Assembly: GCA_946480695.1 (NCBI GenBank)
Contig: CAMLKG010000011.1
Location: 58,123-122,122 of the forward strand
Length of the DNA stretch: 64,000 nt
Source of the DNA: an uncultured Cellvibrio sp.
GTDB taxonomy: Bacteria > Pseudomonadota > Gammaproteobacteria > Pseudomonadales > Cellvibrionaceae
Reading direction: 5' to 3'
The notes beneath the pieces are model-generated. The model saw nothing but the letters and a program-made list of their open reading frames with translations, did not search any database and was not told where the DNA came from. Each line of letters opens with the position of its first letter. Position 1 is the stretch's first letter. Below are positions 47,518 to 56,728 of the stretch, piece after piece. The translations under genes and the position numbers were made by a program.

Positions 47518-47834
47518 GGCCTAAAACCTCTAGGGTTTTATAAAGGTAGTTTGGGTTTTCACTTGTATTTGAGCCCTTAACGAAAACATAGTTAAGCGAT
47601 GAATAGTAAGTGATCAATGCTTCAGCAGGCTTAATGATGCGCACTTGCGATGCACCAATTAGCCTGGCGTATACTTCATAAGCAGTTACTGCTATAGGGG
47701 TAACCCTGCCTTTCAAGGCATTTGCCCCTGATGTTCGTTTTGTCCTGATAAGGCAGCTCATCCATAGTGATTTCGTATGCAATCGATCTTATATTGCGAT
47801 ACTTCTCTTCAGCTATTTTATGGCTCGATTTCAT
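47510..47834 (-). pseudogene. GNAT-like fragment, apparently frameshifted
   Basis: An ATG at 47834 with AAGGA upstream starts MKSSHKIAEEKYRNIRSIAY, and that frame ends after 53 residues. A shift in the run of four G on the minus strand (CCCC at 47725-47728 on the plus strand) would continue it as ANALKGRVTPIAV, then AYEVYARLIGASQVRIIKPA and LITYYSSLNYVFV, to the stop at 47510, giving 107 residues. The second part resembles the C-terminal half of a GNAT acetyltransferase (A-helix, LGA-x-x-V strand, Y-x-SL-x-Y), but the acetyl-CoA loop is missing. It may therefore be a decayed gene; alternatively the two frames are separate small genes. Homopolymer sequencing error is possible. Confidence 0.45.
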
Positions 47835-48192
47835 GACATATTTCCTTGTGATAATACTTAAAGAAATTTTAACGTATCTAAAACCGCAAAACTGCCGATT
47901 TCATCATGCAGATTGATACTGATGAGAAAACAGTAGGCAACGACGGATTCGTGATTAGAGAACTATTACGCTCTCAATAGAGCATCACGCAACTTGATAT
48001 GAGTATCTACGAGGGATTGGTCATCAATCAAAAAGCTGCACCGGAAAGCAATCCAATCTTTTCTAAAATAGCCTTTCATAGTTACCGAAAATGAAAGGCT
48101 ATTTCCTTTTTTCATCCCCATGTGGTTCAGTATCTTCTCCCAATTATTCCGCTGGCTGAAATATGTTGCTTGCGGTAAAAATCGTGATTAGC
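47835..48192. other. Intergenic region with a strong inverted repeat
   Basis: 358 bases downstream of pgm and upstream of the GNAT-like fragment, both on the minus strand. A perfect 14-bp inverted repeat, AAATAGCCTTTCAT (48066-48079) and ATGAAAGGCTATTT (48091-48104) with an 11-base loop, is followed on the plus side by CCTTTTTT and on the minus side by GAAAAG-type sequence, so it could terminate transcription on the plus strand or mark the end of a lost element. No gene is recognised elsewhere in this stretch. Confidence 0.6.
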
Positions 48193-49833
48193 TTATGAGA
48201 TTGCTTTATCAACAATTGTTTGCGCTTCCGCAATCAATTCCTTTAAATGTTCCTTTCCTTTAAAGCTTTCGGCATAGATTTTATAGATCTCTTCAGTGCC
48301 GGATGGGCGCGCGGCGAACCAGCCGCTCTTACTCATGACTTTAATACCGCCAATTGCCGCATTGTTGCCCGGTGCATGGGTTAAAACCCCTTCGATTTTA
48401 TCGCCCGCCAGTTCTGTAGACGTAATTTGCTCAGACGATAATTTTGATAAGGCTTTTTTCTGTAGCGCATTTGCCGGTGCTTCTACACGCGCCTCTGCGG
48501 CGTAACCAAATTCATCCGCGAGTAATTTATAACATTCGCCCGGGTCGCGGCCGGTGCGCGCTTTAATTTCCGCTGCGAGTAATGAAGGGATTATGCCGTC
48601 CTTATCGGTTGTCCAAACACTGCCATCAATACGCAGGAAAGAGGCGCCCGCACTTTCTTCTCCGCCAAATCCGAGTGAGCCATCAAATAAACCGGGGGCG
48701 AACCATTTGAATCCCACGGGTACTTCATACAGGCGGCGCCCTAGTTTTTGCGCGACTTTGTCGATCATCGCGCTGCTCACGACTGTTTTTCCGATAGCCG
48801 TTGCGGTTTTCCATTGCGGGCGGTTTTGAAATAAATATTCAATAGCCACTGCAAGGTAATGGTTGGGTGGCAACAATCCGCAACTCGGGGCAACTATACC
48901 GTGGCGATCATGGTCGGCGTCACAAGCGAAGGCCACATCGAACAGGTTGCGACGATCAACCATGCTTTGCATGGTGTAGGCAGAGGACGGGTCCATGCGA
49001 ATTTTCCCGTCCCAATCCGCGGTCATGAATGAAAAGGTTTTATCGACGGCGGTATTTAATACTTTCAAATTTAACTGATAGCGATCAGCAATTGCGCTCC
49101 AATAGCTGATTCCCGCTCCGCCCAGGGGGTCAGCTCCCATATGGACATTGGCGCCACGAATGGCGTCCATATCGATAACGTTGATTAAATCGCTCACATA
49201 ATTATTGATGTAATCAAAATGATGTGTAGTGGGAAGTTTGATCGCCTGTTGGTAATTGATGCGTTTAACGCCCTGCAATTTGTGTTCAAGTAAATCATTG
49301 GCGCGCGCTTGCATCCAGTTGGTTATGTCGCTGTCCGCGGGACCGCCGTTAGGGGGGTTATATTTAAATCCACCATTGTCGGGCGGATTATGCGATGGCG
49401 TAATGACAATGCCATCGGCAAGGCCAGATGTGCGGCCGCGATTGTACGTGAGGATTGCGTGGGAAATGGCGGGGGTCGGTGTGTATTCACCGCCTTTCGC
49501 CAACATGATTTCAATTCCGTTGGCGGCCAATACTTCTACCGCACTGATTTGTGCGGGTTCAGATAATGCGTGGGTATCAATGCCCAGGAATAACGGGCCG
49601 GTAATGCCTGCTTTGGTACGGTAGTCGCAAATTGCCTGGCTGATGGCGAGCACGTGGTCTTCGTTGAAGCTGGTATTAAATGAAGAACCGCGATGGCCCG
49701 AGGTACCGAAGGTAACGCGATGCTCCGGGATATTGGCGTCGGGTTTGTTGGCGTAGTACGCGTCAACTAATTTGGGCAGATCGACCAATAAATCCAGTGG
49801 TAAAAGTTGGCCAGCCAATGGGCTCGTAGACAT
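48193..49833 (-). CDS. pgm: Phosphoglucomutase (alpha-D-glucose phosphate-specific)
   Basis: 546 residues. N-terminal TFGTSGHRGSSFNTSFNEDH is the glucose-specific PGM block, the phosphoserine is Ser147 in ITPSHNPPDNGGFKYN, the metal loop is DADHDRHGI and the sugar loop GGEESAGASF. The C-terminal RPSGTEEIYKIYAE binds phosphate. It interconverts glucose 1- and 6-phosphate for glycogen and cell-envelope sugar supply. AAGGAG precedes the start. Single gene with mltD upstream (minus strand) after a terminator. Confidence 0.96.
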   Translation of the reverse strand: MSTSPLAGQLLPLDLLVDLPKLVDAYYANKPDANIPEHRVTFGTSGHRGSSFNTSFNEDHVLAISQAICDYRTKAGITGPLFLGIDTHALSEPAQISAVEVLAANGIEIMLAKGGEYTPTPAISHAILTYNRGRTSGLADGIVITPSHNPPDNGGFKYNPPNGGPADSDITNWMQARANDLLEHKLQGVKRINYQQAIKLPTTHHFDYINNYVSDLINVIDMDAIRGANVHMGADPLGGAGISYWSAIADRYQLNLKVLNTAVDKTFSFMTADWDGKIRMDPSSAYTMQSMVDRRNLFDVAFACDADHDRHGIVAPSCGLLPPNHYLAVAIEYLFQNRPQWKTATAIGKTVVSSAMIDKVAQKLGRRLYEVPVGFKWFAPGLFDGSLGFGGEESAGASFLRIDGSVWTTDKDGIIPSLLAAEIKARTGRDPGECYKLLADEFGYAAEARVEAPANALQKKALSKLSSEQITSTELAGDKIEGVLTHAPGNNAAIGGIKVMSKSGWFAARPSGTEEIYKIYAESFKGKEHLKELIAEAQTIVDKAIS

Positions 49834-49983
49834 AGAAAACTCCTTGGTTATCTTGTGTCAGGCTTGAAGTTTTGATTATCCGTTGTGTTTGTGTTGACCA
49901 GATGCGACTCCGATCAAGCTAGATGATGGGAGGATTCTAGACGTATAGACGCTCGCTGTTAACCGATTTATATCACGAAGGGA

Positions 49984-50015
49984 AAATAAAAAGGCCAGCG
50001 CTATGGCTGGCCTTT
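49984..50015 (-). terminator. Rho-independent terminator after mltD
   Basis: On the minus strand AAAGGCCAGC, a six-base loop and GCTGGCCTTT form a 10-bp stem, then TTATTTTCC. It lies 20 bases past the mltD stop. Confidence 0.85.
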
Positions 50016-50034
50016 GCAGCGACAAACTTGCTGA

Positions 50035-51588
50035 TTAATTTTTTGCGCTGAGGTAAATGGTAAGTTCCTGGCCGGGGTGGATGTAACTTTCATCCTTAAC
50101 TTTATTCCAGCTCAGAATGTCTTTTTTCGAAACGTCAAATTTGCTGGCGATTTTATGCAGGGTGTCACCGGATTTTATTTGATAGGTAATTTTATTGTCT
50201 TGGGTTTGCGCAGGCGCCTGGTTAACCACTAATAACGTTTGTCCGGGTTTTAATTTGGCATTGGCAGCCAAGCCGTTCCATTTCAATAAATTGCCCACAC
50301 TGGTGCCGTGTTTTTTTGCAATGGCCCAAAAGCTATCTCCCGATTGGATGGTGTAATAAGTTCCTGTACTTTTCTGGTTGCGCTGGGCAAGTTCCTGTTC
50401 CGCCTGGATTGCATAGGGCGAACTCATCGGTGATTGGCCGGGAATGCTTAAGTTTTGGCCAATGCGTAACTGTGATGATTTTAGATTGTTAGCCGCCTGG
50501 AGCGCGGCGACGCTGGTACCAAAACGTTTGGCAATGCCACCGAGGGTATCCCCTGATTTGACTTTGTAATCCCCCGCCATTTTTAGCGGCGCAATCTTCG
50601 GTAGTTTCTCCAATGCCACCGTAAACTCTGCGGCATCAGCGATGGGGACCAGCAGTTGGTGCGGGCCGGCGGGATTGGTAATCCATTTGTTGTAGCCTGC
50701 GTTCAGGTTGCGCAATTCCCTGGGATCTATATCCGCCATGCGCGCAGCCTGGGCTAAATCGATAGGTGTGCTTACGTTTACAGTAGTGAAGTAGGGGTTA
50801 TTGGTAATTTCGTTGAGTTCGAGTTCGTATTTTTCGGGATTGGCGATGACTTTGGATAAGGCAAGCAATTGCGGTACATAAGATTGGGTTTGTTGCGATA
50901 ACGACAGTGACCAGAAATCTGTTCCTTTACCTTGCTTTCGGTTTCGTTCAATAGCGCGACGCACTGTGCCTTCACCGGCGTTGTATGCGGCGATAGTCAA
51001 CAGCCAATCACCATTAAACATTGTATTCAGGCGCTTGAAATAGCGAACGGCCGCGTCGGTAGAAGCAACCAGGTCGCGACGCCCGTCATACCATTGGTTT
51101 TGTTTCAAGCCGAAATTACGGCCCGTTTGCGGAACGAATTGCCATATCCCCAAGGCTTTGCTGGGCGATGCGGCAAACGGGTTATAGGCGCTTTCCACTA
51201 TGGGTAGCAGCGCAAGTTCCAAGGGGAGGTCATTAGCCCGCAATTGGCTGGCCACATAATGAAGATAGGGTTTGCTTTGTTCGGTGACGCGGTCCAGGTA
51301 CTTTTGATTATTTGAATACCAACGCAGGTGTTTTGTTAATTTCGTATCTTCAACCGGCGGCAGGCCATAGCCATCGGTGATTTCTTTCCAAAGGTTGCCA
51401 TCATTTTCACTCTGTTCGTGGGGCCTGGCTCCAGGCCGGGTTTCGTCAGGCGGGGATACGGGAGCTAGTAAAGGGGCTTCAGAAGCGGCATTTTCGGTTT
51501 TTTTCACCGAATTACATCCCGCCAATGAAAATATACACAGGGAGGTGAGGCCTAGCACCAGCAAATGAGAGCGATTTGTCGTATTCAT
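50035..51588 (-). CDS. mltD: MltD, membrane-bound lytic murein transglycosylase with LysM domains
   Basis: 517 residues. Lipobox LAGC places the lipidated Cys at 25. The SLT domain (about 115-235) has catalytic Glu132 in LLPIVESAYNPFAAS, plus TIAAYNAGEGTVRRAI. Three LysM repeats follow (about 343-388, 414-457 and 469-513), each starting with Y-x-V/I-x-SGD. MltD cuts glycan strands with formation of 1,6-anhydromuramic acid and is bound to the outer membrane. E. coli MltD carries two LysM repeats; this protein has three. Confidence 0.95.
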   Translation of the reverse strand: MNTTNRSHLLVLGLTSLCIFSLAGCNSVKKTENAASEAPLLAPVSPPDETRPGARPHEQSENDGNLWKEITDGYGLPPVEDTKLTKHLRWYSNNQKYLDRVTEQSKPYLHYVASQLRANDLPLELALLPIVESAYNPFAASPSKALGIWQFVPQTGRNFGLKQNQWYDGRRDLVASTDAAVRYFKRLNTMFNGDWLLTIAAYNAGEGTVRRAIERNRKQGKGTDFWSLSLSQQTQSYVPQLLALSKVIANPEKYELELNEITNNPYFTTVNVSTPIDLAQAARMADIDPRELRNLNAGYNKWITNPAGPHQLLVPIADAAEFTVALEKLPKIAPLKMAGDYKVKSGDTLGGIAKRFGTSVAALQAANNLKSSQLRIGQNLSIPGQSPMSSPYAIQAEQELAQRNQKSTGTYYTIQSGDSFWAIAKKHGTSVGNLLKWNGLAANAKLKPGQTLLVVNQAPAQTQDNKITYQIKSGDTLHKIASKFDVSKKDILSWNKVKDESYIHPGQELTIYLSAKN

Positions 51589-51955
51589 AGGGTCACTTTT
51601 TTCAGTTTACTTTTTAACGTAACTCGAAAAAGACAGGTGAGTTACAACAGCTTAACAACGCTATTCGTGTGACTTTTTTGATTAGCGAGTCAGCCGGTAA
51701 AAAGTCGGTTGGTTACGGCCAGCGCAGGGGGTTGCCTGCGTGAAGTTGCTTCTTGGTTAGGATTCTTATCCTATTTTTTTGTCAAACAACGGCTATTTAG
51801 TGATTACCTTCGCCATCCGTGGGGCTGCGGATTCCGGATTCTAGGTGCTGGTCGGTGACGGGTCAACGCTTAATATGGAATAAGCGCACCCCATCACACC
51901 ATTGCTGAGAGTTGCTTTTATTCTCATTTGTAGGATTTATTAGGCTACAAAATAT
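51589..51955. other. Intergenic region between mltD and gloB
   Basis: 367 bases without a recognisable gene. The part nearest mltD (about 51600-51700) should hold its promoter. A small stem CGCTTA/TAAGCG (51867-51886) is near the gloB end, without a T run. No tRNA-like fold, ORF with ribosome site or repeat family was seen. Confidence 0.5.
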
Positions 51956-52735
51956 CTAACCTGGCCAGGAGTCCTTTATCGCTCTCAGGGCACCAAAGAC
52001 TTCAGCTGGCGAATCCAGGGAGTTTGAAGAGTGTAGTTCAGAGAAGATTTTGACGCCAATCTCCTCGCAACGCAAAAACGGATTTGTTTGTTTTTCCTGC
52101 AAAATTGTTGAGGGGAGGGTAATCCGGTTTTGTTGCCGCAATTGTTCGACCTGGCGCAATCGCTCAAGTAACTTACTGTTACCGGGTTCAACGGCTGCGG
52201 CAAAACGCAGGTTGGACAGGGTGTATTCATGGGCACAGTAAACCAGTGTGTCATCCGGCAGGGCGGCGAGTTTTTGCAGGGAGTTCCACATGATTTCTGC
52301 CGTTCCGTCAAAGCGCCTTCCACAGCCACCCGCAAACAGTGCGTCACCGCAAAAGAGTATTTTCTGTTGCGGGAGGTAATAGGCGATGTGTTCCCAGGTG
52401 TGTCCAGGTACCGCAATCACATTAAAGGTGAGCCCAAGCAGATCAAATTGCCGATTGTTTTCCAATGCGATTGATACCTGGGGGATCGCGTCAGAGTGGG
52501 GACCATAAACGTTAACGGGATAGTGTGCGAGCAACTGATCCACTCCGCCTATATGGTCCCTGTGTCGGTGGGTAATCAAAATGGCCGCAAGGGTTAGGGA
52601 GTTTTTATGCAAATACTCTAAAACCGGGACGGCATCCCCCGGATCCACCACAAGCACTCCTATCTGCGCAGGATCAGGCTGGATAACCCACAAATAATTA
52701 TTCTCAAACGCCGGAATGGAGGTAATCTTTAACAC
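51956..52735 (-). CDS. gloB: Hydroxyacylglutathione hydrolase (glyoxalase II)
   Basis: 259 residues. The dinuclear metal motif THRHRDH (55-61) is intact, with later ligands in VPGHTWEHIAYY and FCGDALFAGGCGR. The C-terminal HEYTLSNLRFA helix binds glutathione. It hydrolyses S-D-lactoylglutathione made by glyoxalase I from methylglyoxal. It is divergent from the methyltransferase gene; the arrangement gloB / methyltransferase-rnhA-dnaQ is conserved in gammaproteobacteria. Confidence 0.96.
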   Translation of the reverse strand: MLKITSIPAFENNYLWVIQPDPAQIGVLVVDPGDAVPVLEYLHKNSLTLAAILITHRHRDHIGGVDQLLAHYPVNVYGPHSDAIPQVSIALENNRQFDLLGLTFNVIAVPGHTWEHIAYYLPQQKILFCGDALFAGGCGRRFDGTAEIMWNSLQKLAALPDDTLVYCAHEYTLSNLRFAAAVEPGNSKLLERLRQVEQLRQQNRITLPSTILQEKQTNPFLRCEEIGVKIFSELHSSNSLDSPAEVFGALRAIKDSWPG

Positions 52736-52828
52736 GACAATAATCTCTTCGCAGGTTTGGGACCTATTTTATCGCCCAATGGGCAAAAGGCGATAAATTT
52801 GCCTGCCAGGTGTTAACGAGGCTAACGA

Positions 52829-53692
52829 ATGCACCGCAAGATCATTAAAGCACCGCACAGGTTATTACTGCGCTTTTCTGCGCTCTGGAAGAAGCGGTTC
52901 GGCGTGCTACCCGTGCGCGAATCCATTGCCGACCTGACGGAATGGTTTGGGACTCCGCTCGGGCGGTCCTTGCTAGCCGAAGAGCAGGAGGCTATTAATG
53001 ATGGCCTGCAATGCGTATTTGGCTACCATTTGCTCCAGCTTGGTATCAGCGGGCGGTTGGACCTGACTACCGAAAGCCGTATTTCCCATCGTTTTGTCCT
53101 GCATCCGCAACTTGAACCTAATCCACGCTTAAGTGCCGTTATTGAATTTAACCGCCTGCCGCTTCCGGCAGGAAGTATTGATGCGGTAATAGTTCACCAC
53201 GCTCTCGATTACAGCCAAAGCCCGCATCACCTGCTGCGCGAAGCCACTCGCGTGCTTATCCCGCGGGGGCATTTGATTATTATCGGGTTTAATCCCTGGA
53301 GTTTGTGGGGCATGTACGCGCGTTTGGCCAGGGTATTTACCGCTGTGCCCCGCTGGCGATTGCAATTCCTGCGGCTGGGGCGCCTGCTGGACTGGCTCGC
53401 GCTGGTTGATATGGAACCCATTGCTGTCTACAAAGGTTTCTTCCGTCCGCCTGTGGCCCAGGAAAATGCGATTAAACATTTGCAATGGATGGACCGCTGG
53501 GGTAAAAGGCTGTGCTTGCCGTGGGGTAGCTTCTATATGATCGTTGCCCGGAAGGACCATATACCCCTTACCCCGATAAAACCGGCATGGCAAAAATATC
53601 GCCCGCTGCGGGGCCTTGCGGTCACCCGCATTGTCGGACCGGCTAACGGTGTGCCCTTGCGCAACTTTTTGTTTGTGGACGGACCAGTTTGA
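52829..53692 (+). CDS. SAM-dependent methyltransferase (YafS-like), unknown substrate
   Basis: 287 residues with a Rossmann methyltransferase core in the middle: the motif post-I region [20 protein letters not shown] and the Leu-rich [26 protein letters not shown]. The SAM glycine loop typical of motif I is replaced by [13 protein letters not shown], which is usual for this gloB-linked family. It is divergent from gloB, and its stop overlaps the rnhA start (TTGA). Substrate unknown; the conserved neighbourhood does not reveal it. Confidence 0.82.
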   Translation: MHRKIIKAPHRLLLRFSALWKKRFGVLPVRESIADLTEWFGTPLGRSLLAEEQEAINDGLQCVFGYHLLQLGISGRLDLTTESRISHRFVLHPQLEPNPRLSAVIEFNRLPLPAGSIDAVIVHHALDYSQSPHHLLREATRVLIPRGHLIIIGFNPWSLWGMYARLARVFTAVPRWRLQFLRLGRLLDWLALVDMEPIAVYKGFFRPPVAQENAIKHLQWMDRWGKRLCLPWGSFYMIVARKDHIPLTPIKPAWQKYRPLRGLAVTRIVGPANGVPLRNFLFVDGPV

Positions 53693-54129
53693 AACGCGTT
53701 GAAATATTTACTGACGGTGCCTGCAAAGGTAACCCTGGCCCCGGCGGTTGGGGGGCGCTTTTACGCTATGGGGATATAGAAAAGTCCTTATACGGCGGTG
53801 AAGCGGAAACCACCAATAACCGTATGGAATTGATGGCAGCCATTGAGGGCTTGAGCGCGTTGCGTGAACCCTGTGAGGTAACTATCACCACGGATTCGCA
53901 ATATGTGCGCAAGGGTATTACGGAATGGTTGGCTAACTGGAAACGTAACGGTTGGCGCACGGCGGCAAAAGAACCGGTAAAGAATGCCGACTTATGGCAG
54001 CGGCTGGATGAACAGAATCGTCGCCACCAGGTTAGCTGGCGTTGGGTGAAGGGTCATAACGGGCATCGCGAAAACGAAATTGCAGATAGCTTGGCCAACC
54101 GCGCTATTGAAGAAATGCGGCGCTTTTGA
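53689..54129 (+). CDS. rnhA: Ribonuclease HI
   Basis: 146 residues. Catalytic acids are visible: Asp9 in [17 protein letters not shown], Glu in [13 protein letters not shown], Asp in ITTDSQYV and the late Asp in [11 protein letters not shown]. It removes RNA from RNA-DNA hybrids. The only start that includes the family N-terminus is TTG 53689, overlapping the methyltransferase stop as TTGA, so translation is probably coupled. dnaQ follows after 19 bases. Confidence 0.96.
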   Translation: MKRVEIFTDGACKGNPGPGGWGALLRYGDIEKSLYGGEAETTNNRMELMAAIEGLSALREPCEVTITTDSQYVRKGITEWLANWKRNGWRTAAKEPVKNADLWQRLDEQNRRHQVSWRWVKGHNGHRENEIADSLANRAIEEMRRF

Positions 54130-54148
54130 TTGATAGGGTTTTATTGAT

Positions 54149-54865
54149 ATGCGTCAAATAGTTTTGGATACCGAAACCACCGGCCTGGAAACTTCCCAGG
54201 GACACAGGATTATTGAAATAGGTTGCGTGGAATTAATAAACCGGCGGTTAACCGGACGCCACTACCACCAATACATTAATCCCGAGCGTGAGGTGGACGC
54301 GGGTGCCCAGGCGGTACACGGTATCAGCAACGCCATGCTTGAGGATAAACCGGTCTTCGCGCGCATTGCCGATGAATTTTTGCAGTTTGTGGGTGATGCT
54401 GAATTAATCATCCACAACGCGGCCTTCGATATCGGTTTTATCAACCATGAATTGAATTTGTTACGTCCGGGATTTGGCTCCATCACCGAGCGCTGCCATG
54501 TCATAGATACGTTATTGATGGCGCGCGCAAAGCATCCCGGGCAAAAAAATAACCTGGATGCGCTGTGTAAACGCTACGGGGTGGATAACTCACAACGCGA
54601 GCTCCATGGGGCATTGCTCGACGCCGAAATTCTTGCCGACGTTTACTTGCTGATGACCGGCGGCCAAACCGCCTTGTCCCTGGGGGGCAATCAATCCAAA
54701 AGCGAAGGCGGAGGAAACCAGGCGGAAGAAATTCGCCGTATTTCCCCCCATCGCAGGCCTTTGCCTGTGATCACAGCGGATGTGGTTGAATTAGCGCTGC
54801 ATGAGCAGAAGCTGGTGGTCATTGCCAAGGCCAGCGGTAATAACTGTGTGTGGTTGCGTGAGTAA
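54149..54865 (+). CDS. dnaQ: DNA polymerase III epsilon subunit (proofreading exonuclease)
   Basis: 238 residues. DEDDh exonuclease residues: Asp7 and Glu9 in VLDTETTGLE, the Asp in NAAFDIGFINHEL, and His and Asp in HGALLDAEILADVYL. The C-terminal tail (about 180-238) links to the polymerase alpha subunit. It proofreads replication errors. The order rnhA-dnaQ is typical, but here they are on the same strand, not divergent as in E. coli. Confidence 0.96.
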   Translation: MRQIVLDTETTGLETSQGHRIIEIGCVELINRRLTGRHYHQYINPEREVDAGAQAVHGISNAMLEDKPVFARIADEFLQFVGDAELIIHNAAFDIGFINHELNLLRPGFGSITERCHVIDTLLMARAKHPGQKNNLDALCKRYGVDNSQRELHGALLDAEILADVYLLMTGGQTALSLGGNQSKSEGGGNQAEEIRRISPHRRPLPVITADVVELALHEQKLVVIAKASGNNCVWLRE

Positions 54866-55019
54866 AACCGCTACAGCTGAAAAATGAGCAAATGAGATGT
54901 GTTTGGCAAAGCCCCCGTTATTTAAGCTGCCGGAATGAAATAACGCTAAACATGGTATAGAGTCATTGTACTTAAACCATTGTTAACTTTTTTCCAAAGA
55001 TAACCGCCAGGATGTAATT

Positions 55020-56726
55020 GTGAGCACAACTGAAACTTTGAATCTCGCCTCGTTGAAAATGGTCCATGACGAATTGGTTGCTACCATAGAGCAATCCGCT
55101 GTTCGCCTGGAGCAGTTTGCGCAGGACCGCAACAACGGGGAACTGTTGCAGAACTGTATTGAAGGGATCAAACAGATCCGCGGCATTTTAAATCTGATCC
55201 AACTGAAAGGCGTGGATTTACTCGCAGATGAATTGGCTACCCACATTACCGATATCACCCTGGGTGAAGACGAAAAAACCGATGCGAAACTGGAACTGTT
55301 AACCGCCAGCTTCTTTATACTTCCGCGTTACCTCGAATATTGCACACAAACCGCTCGTAGCATGGCGATGCTATTAATTCCCCATATTAATGAGCTGCGC
55401 CTTGCACGCAAGGCGACGCCATTGCCGGAAAGTTATTTTTATTCACTCAGTGGAATTAAATCCCATCCCCGTAACTTGCCGCCGCCCCAGGCGTTACCGG
55501 AAGATTTAAGTACCCTGGTACGTCGCTTGCGGCACATGTACCAGACGGCATTATTAAATGTTTTAAAAGGCGTACAGGTTAAAGCCTCGCTTGGCATGAT
55601 GACCCGTGCGTTGCAGCGTTTGGAAGCGGCGTCCACTGGTGCTTCGCTAAGCAATTTCTGGTGGCTGGCGCGTACCACCCTGGCGGCATTGGCAGAAAAA
55701 AATATGCAGGTGGGCAAAGGCCGCAAAATGTTGTTCAGCGCCATTGAGCGCGAGATAAAGCGTTTGCAATTTGAAGGTGGCGCCGTGCTGGAACGCGAGG
55801 TTGACCCGGCACTGCAAAAAGAGCTGTTATATTTGCTGGCGCTTTCCAATTCGGATAGCGAGCAAACAAAAGCGGTGCTTTCCGCTTATGGCATTGGCAA
55901 GCTTCCGTATACCGAAGCTGAACTGGCCCGGGAAATGGAATTCCTCAATGGTCCCAGTGCTAACACTATTAGTTCCATGGTGGCGGTACTGACTGATGAG
56001 TTGCACAGCACTAAAAATATCCTTGAACGGGCCGCCCAGGGCGGCGCGGAATTATTGATCGAATCGCCCGAGCTGTTGGAAACCCTGAAGAAAGTCGCCG
56101 ATATACTTGCAATTGTCGGCCTGGTTGCGCCGAGCAATAGCCTCAAGCAGGAAATTGCAAAAATCTCTGCCTGGCAAGCGAATCGCACCCCGGTATCGTC
56201 AGATGAATTGCTGGTGGTTGCCGATACATTGCTCTATGTGGAAAGCACAATCGCAGGTTTGAGCAACGCCAATCTCTCGGACGAAAAAGTTGCGCAAATC
56301 AATGCTTTGTCGCGCGATGCGGCGATGGCAAACAACCAGATTGCGGAAGCGGAAAAAATCGTTATTGATGAAGCTGAGACCGGACTGGCATTGGTGAAAC
56401 GTGCGTTGAGTGCGTTTGCGGAATCCAATTACGACAAGGGCCATATTCGCAATATCGTAGGAACCCTTGATTCGGTCCGCGGTGGTATGTTCTTGCTCGG
56501 CTTGCCGCGCGCTGCAAAAGTTCTCGCGGGATGCATGAGTTTCGTGGAAGAGGATTTACTGGCCAATGACCAGCATCCTGCCGTACAGCACTTGCTGGAA
56601 ACATTTGCCGATACCGTTATCAGCCTTGAATATTATCTTGATGCCCTCAAGCTGGATAAAAACGCCGATACCAGCGTACTGCAAATTGCCGAAGAAAGTT
56701 TACAGGCCCTGGGTTACAACGTTTGA
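55020..56726 (+). CDS. Stand-alone ChpA N-terminal-like (HPt-related) protein
   Basis: 568 residues from a GTG start with AGGA upstream. N-terminus LASLKMVHDELVATIEQSAV, then QIRGILNLIQLKGVDLLADE and SFFILPRYLEYCTQTAR resemble the first part of ChpA/PilL, the hybrid kinase of the pilus-chemotaxis system. The C-terminal repeat IVGTLDSVRGGMFLLGLPRA, then DTVISLEYYLDAL, corresponds to a ChpA module. The HPt phosphorylation motif H-x-x-KG is absent; the site reads VRGG. No kinase, P5 or receiver domain follows; nudC is next. It may be an adaptor or a separated regulator. Confidence 0.75.
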   Translation: MSTTETLNLASLKMVHDELVATIEQSAVRLEQFAQDRNNGELLQNCIEGIKQIRGILNLIQLKGVDLLADELATHITDITLGEDEKTDAKLELLTASFFILPRYLEYCTQTARSMAMLLIPHINELRLARKATPLPESYFYSLSGIKSHPRNLPPPQALPEDLSTLVRRLRHMYQTALLNVLKGVQVKASLGMMTRALQRLEAASTGASLSNFWWLARTTLAALAEKNMQVGKGRKMLFSAIEREIKRLQFEGGAVLEREVDPALQKELLYLLALSNSDSEQTKAVLSAYGIGKLPYTEAELAREMEFLNGPSANTISSMVAVLTDELHSTKNILERAAQGGAELLIESPELLETLKKVADILAIVGLVAPSNSLKQEIAKISAWQANRTPVSSDELLVVADTLLYVESTIAGLSNANLSDEKVAQINALSRDAAMANNQIAEAEKIVIDEAETGLALVKRALSAFAESNYDKGHIRNIVGTLDSVRGGMFLLGLPRAAKVLAGCMSFVEEDLLANDQHPAVQHLLETFADTVISLEYYLDALKLDKNADTSVLQIAEESLQALGYNV

Positions 56727-56728
56727 TT

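Noticed and set aside
48296..49624. Several plus-strand reading frames opposite pgm
   Set aside because: They are antisense shadows of a well-conserved gene.
55020..56726. Full-length ChpA/PilL kinase
   Set aside because: No histidine kinase, CheW-like or receiver domain follows; the next gene is nudC, and the frame closes at 56726.
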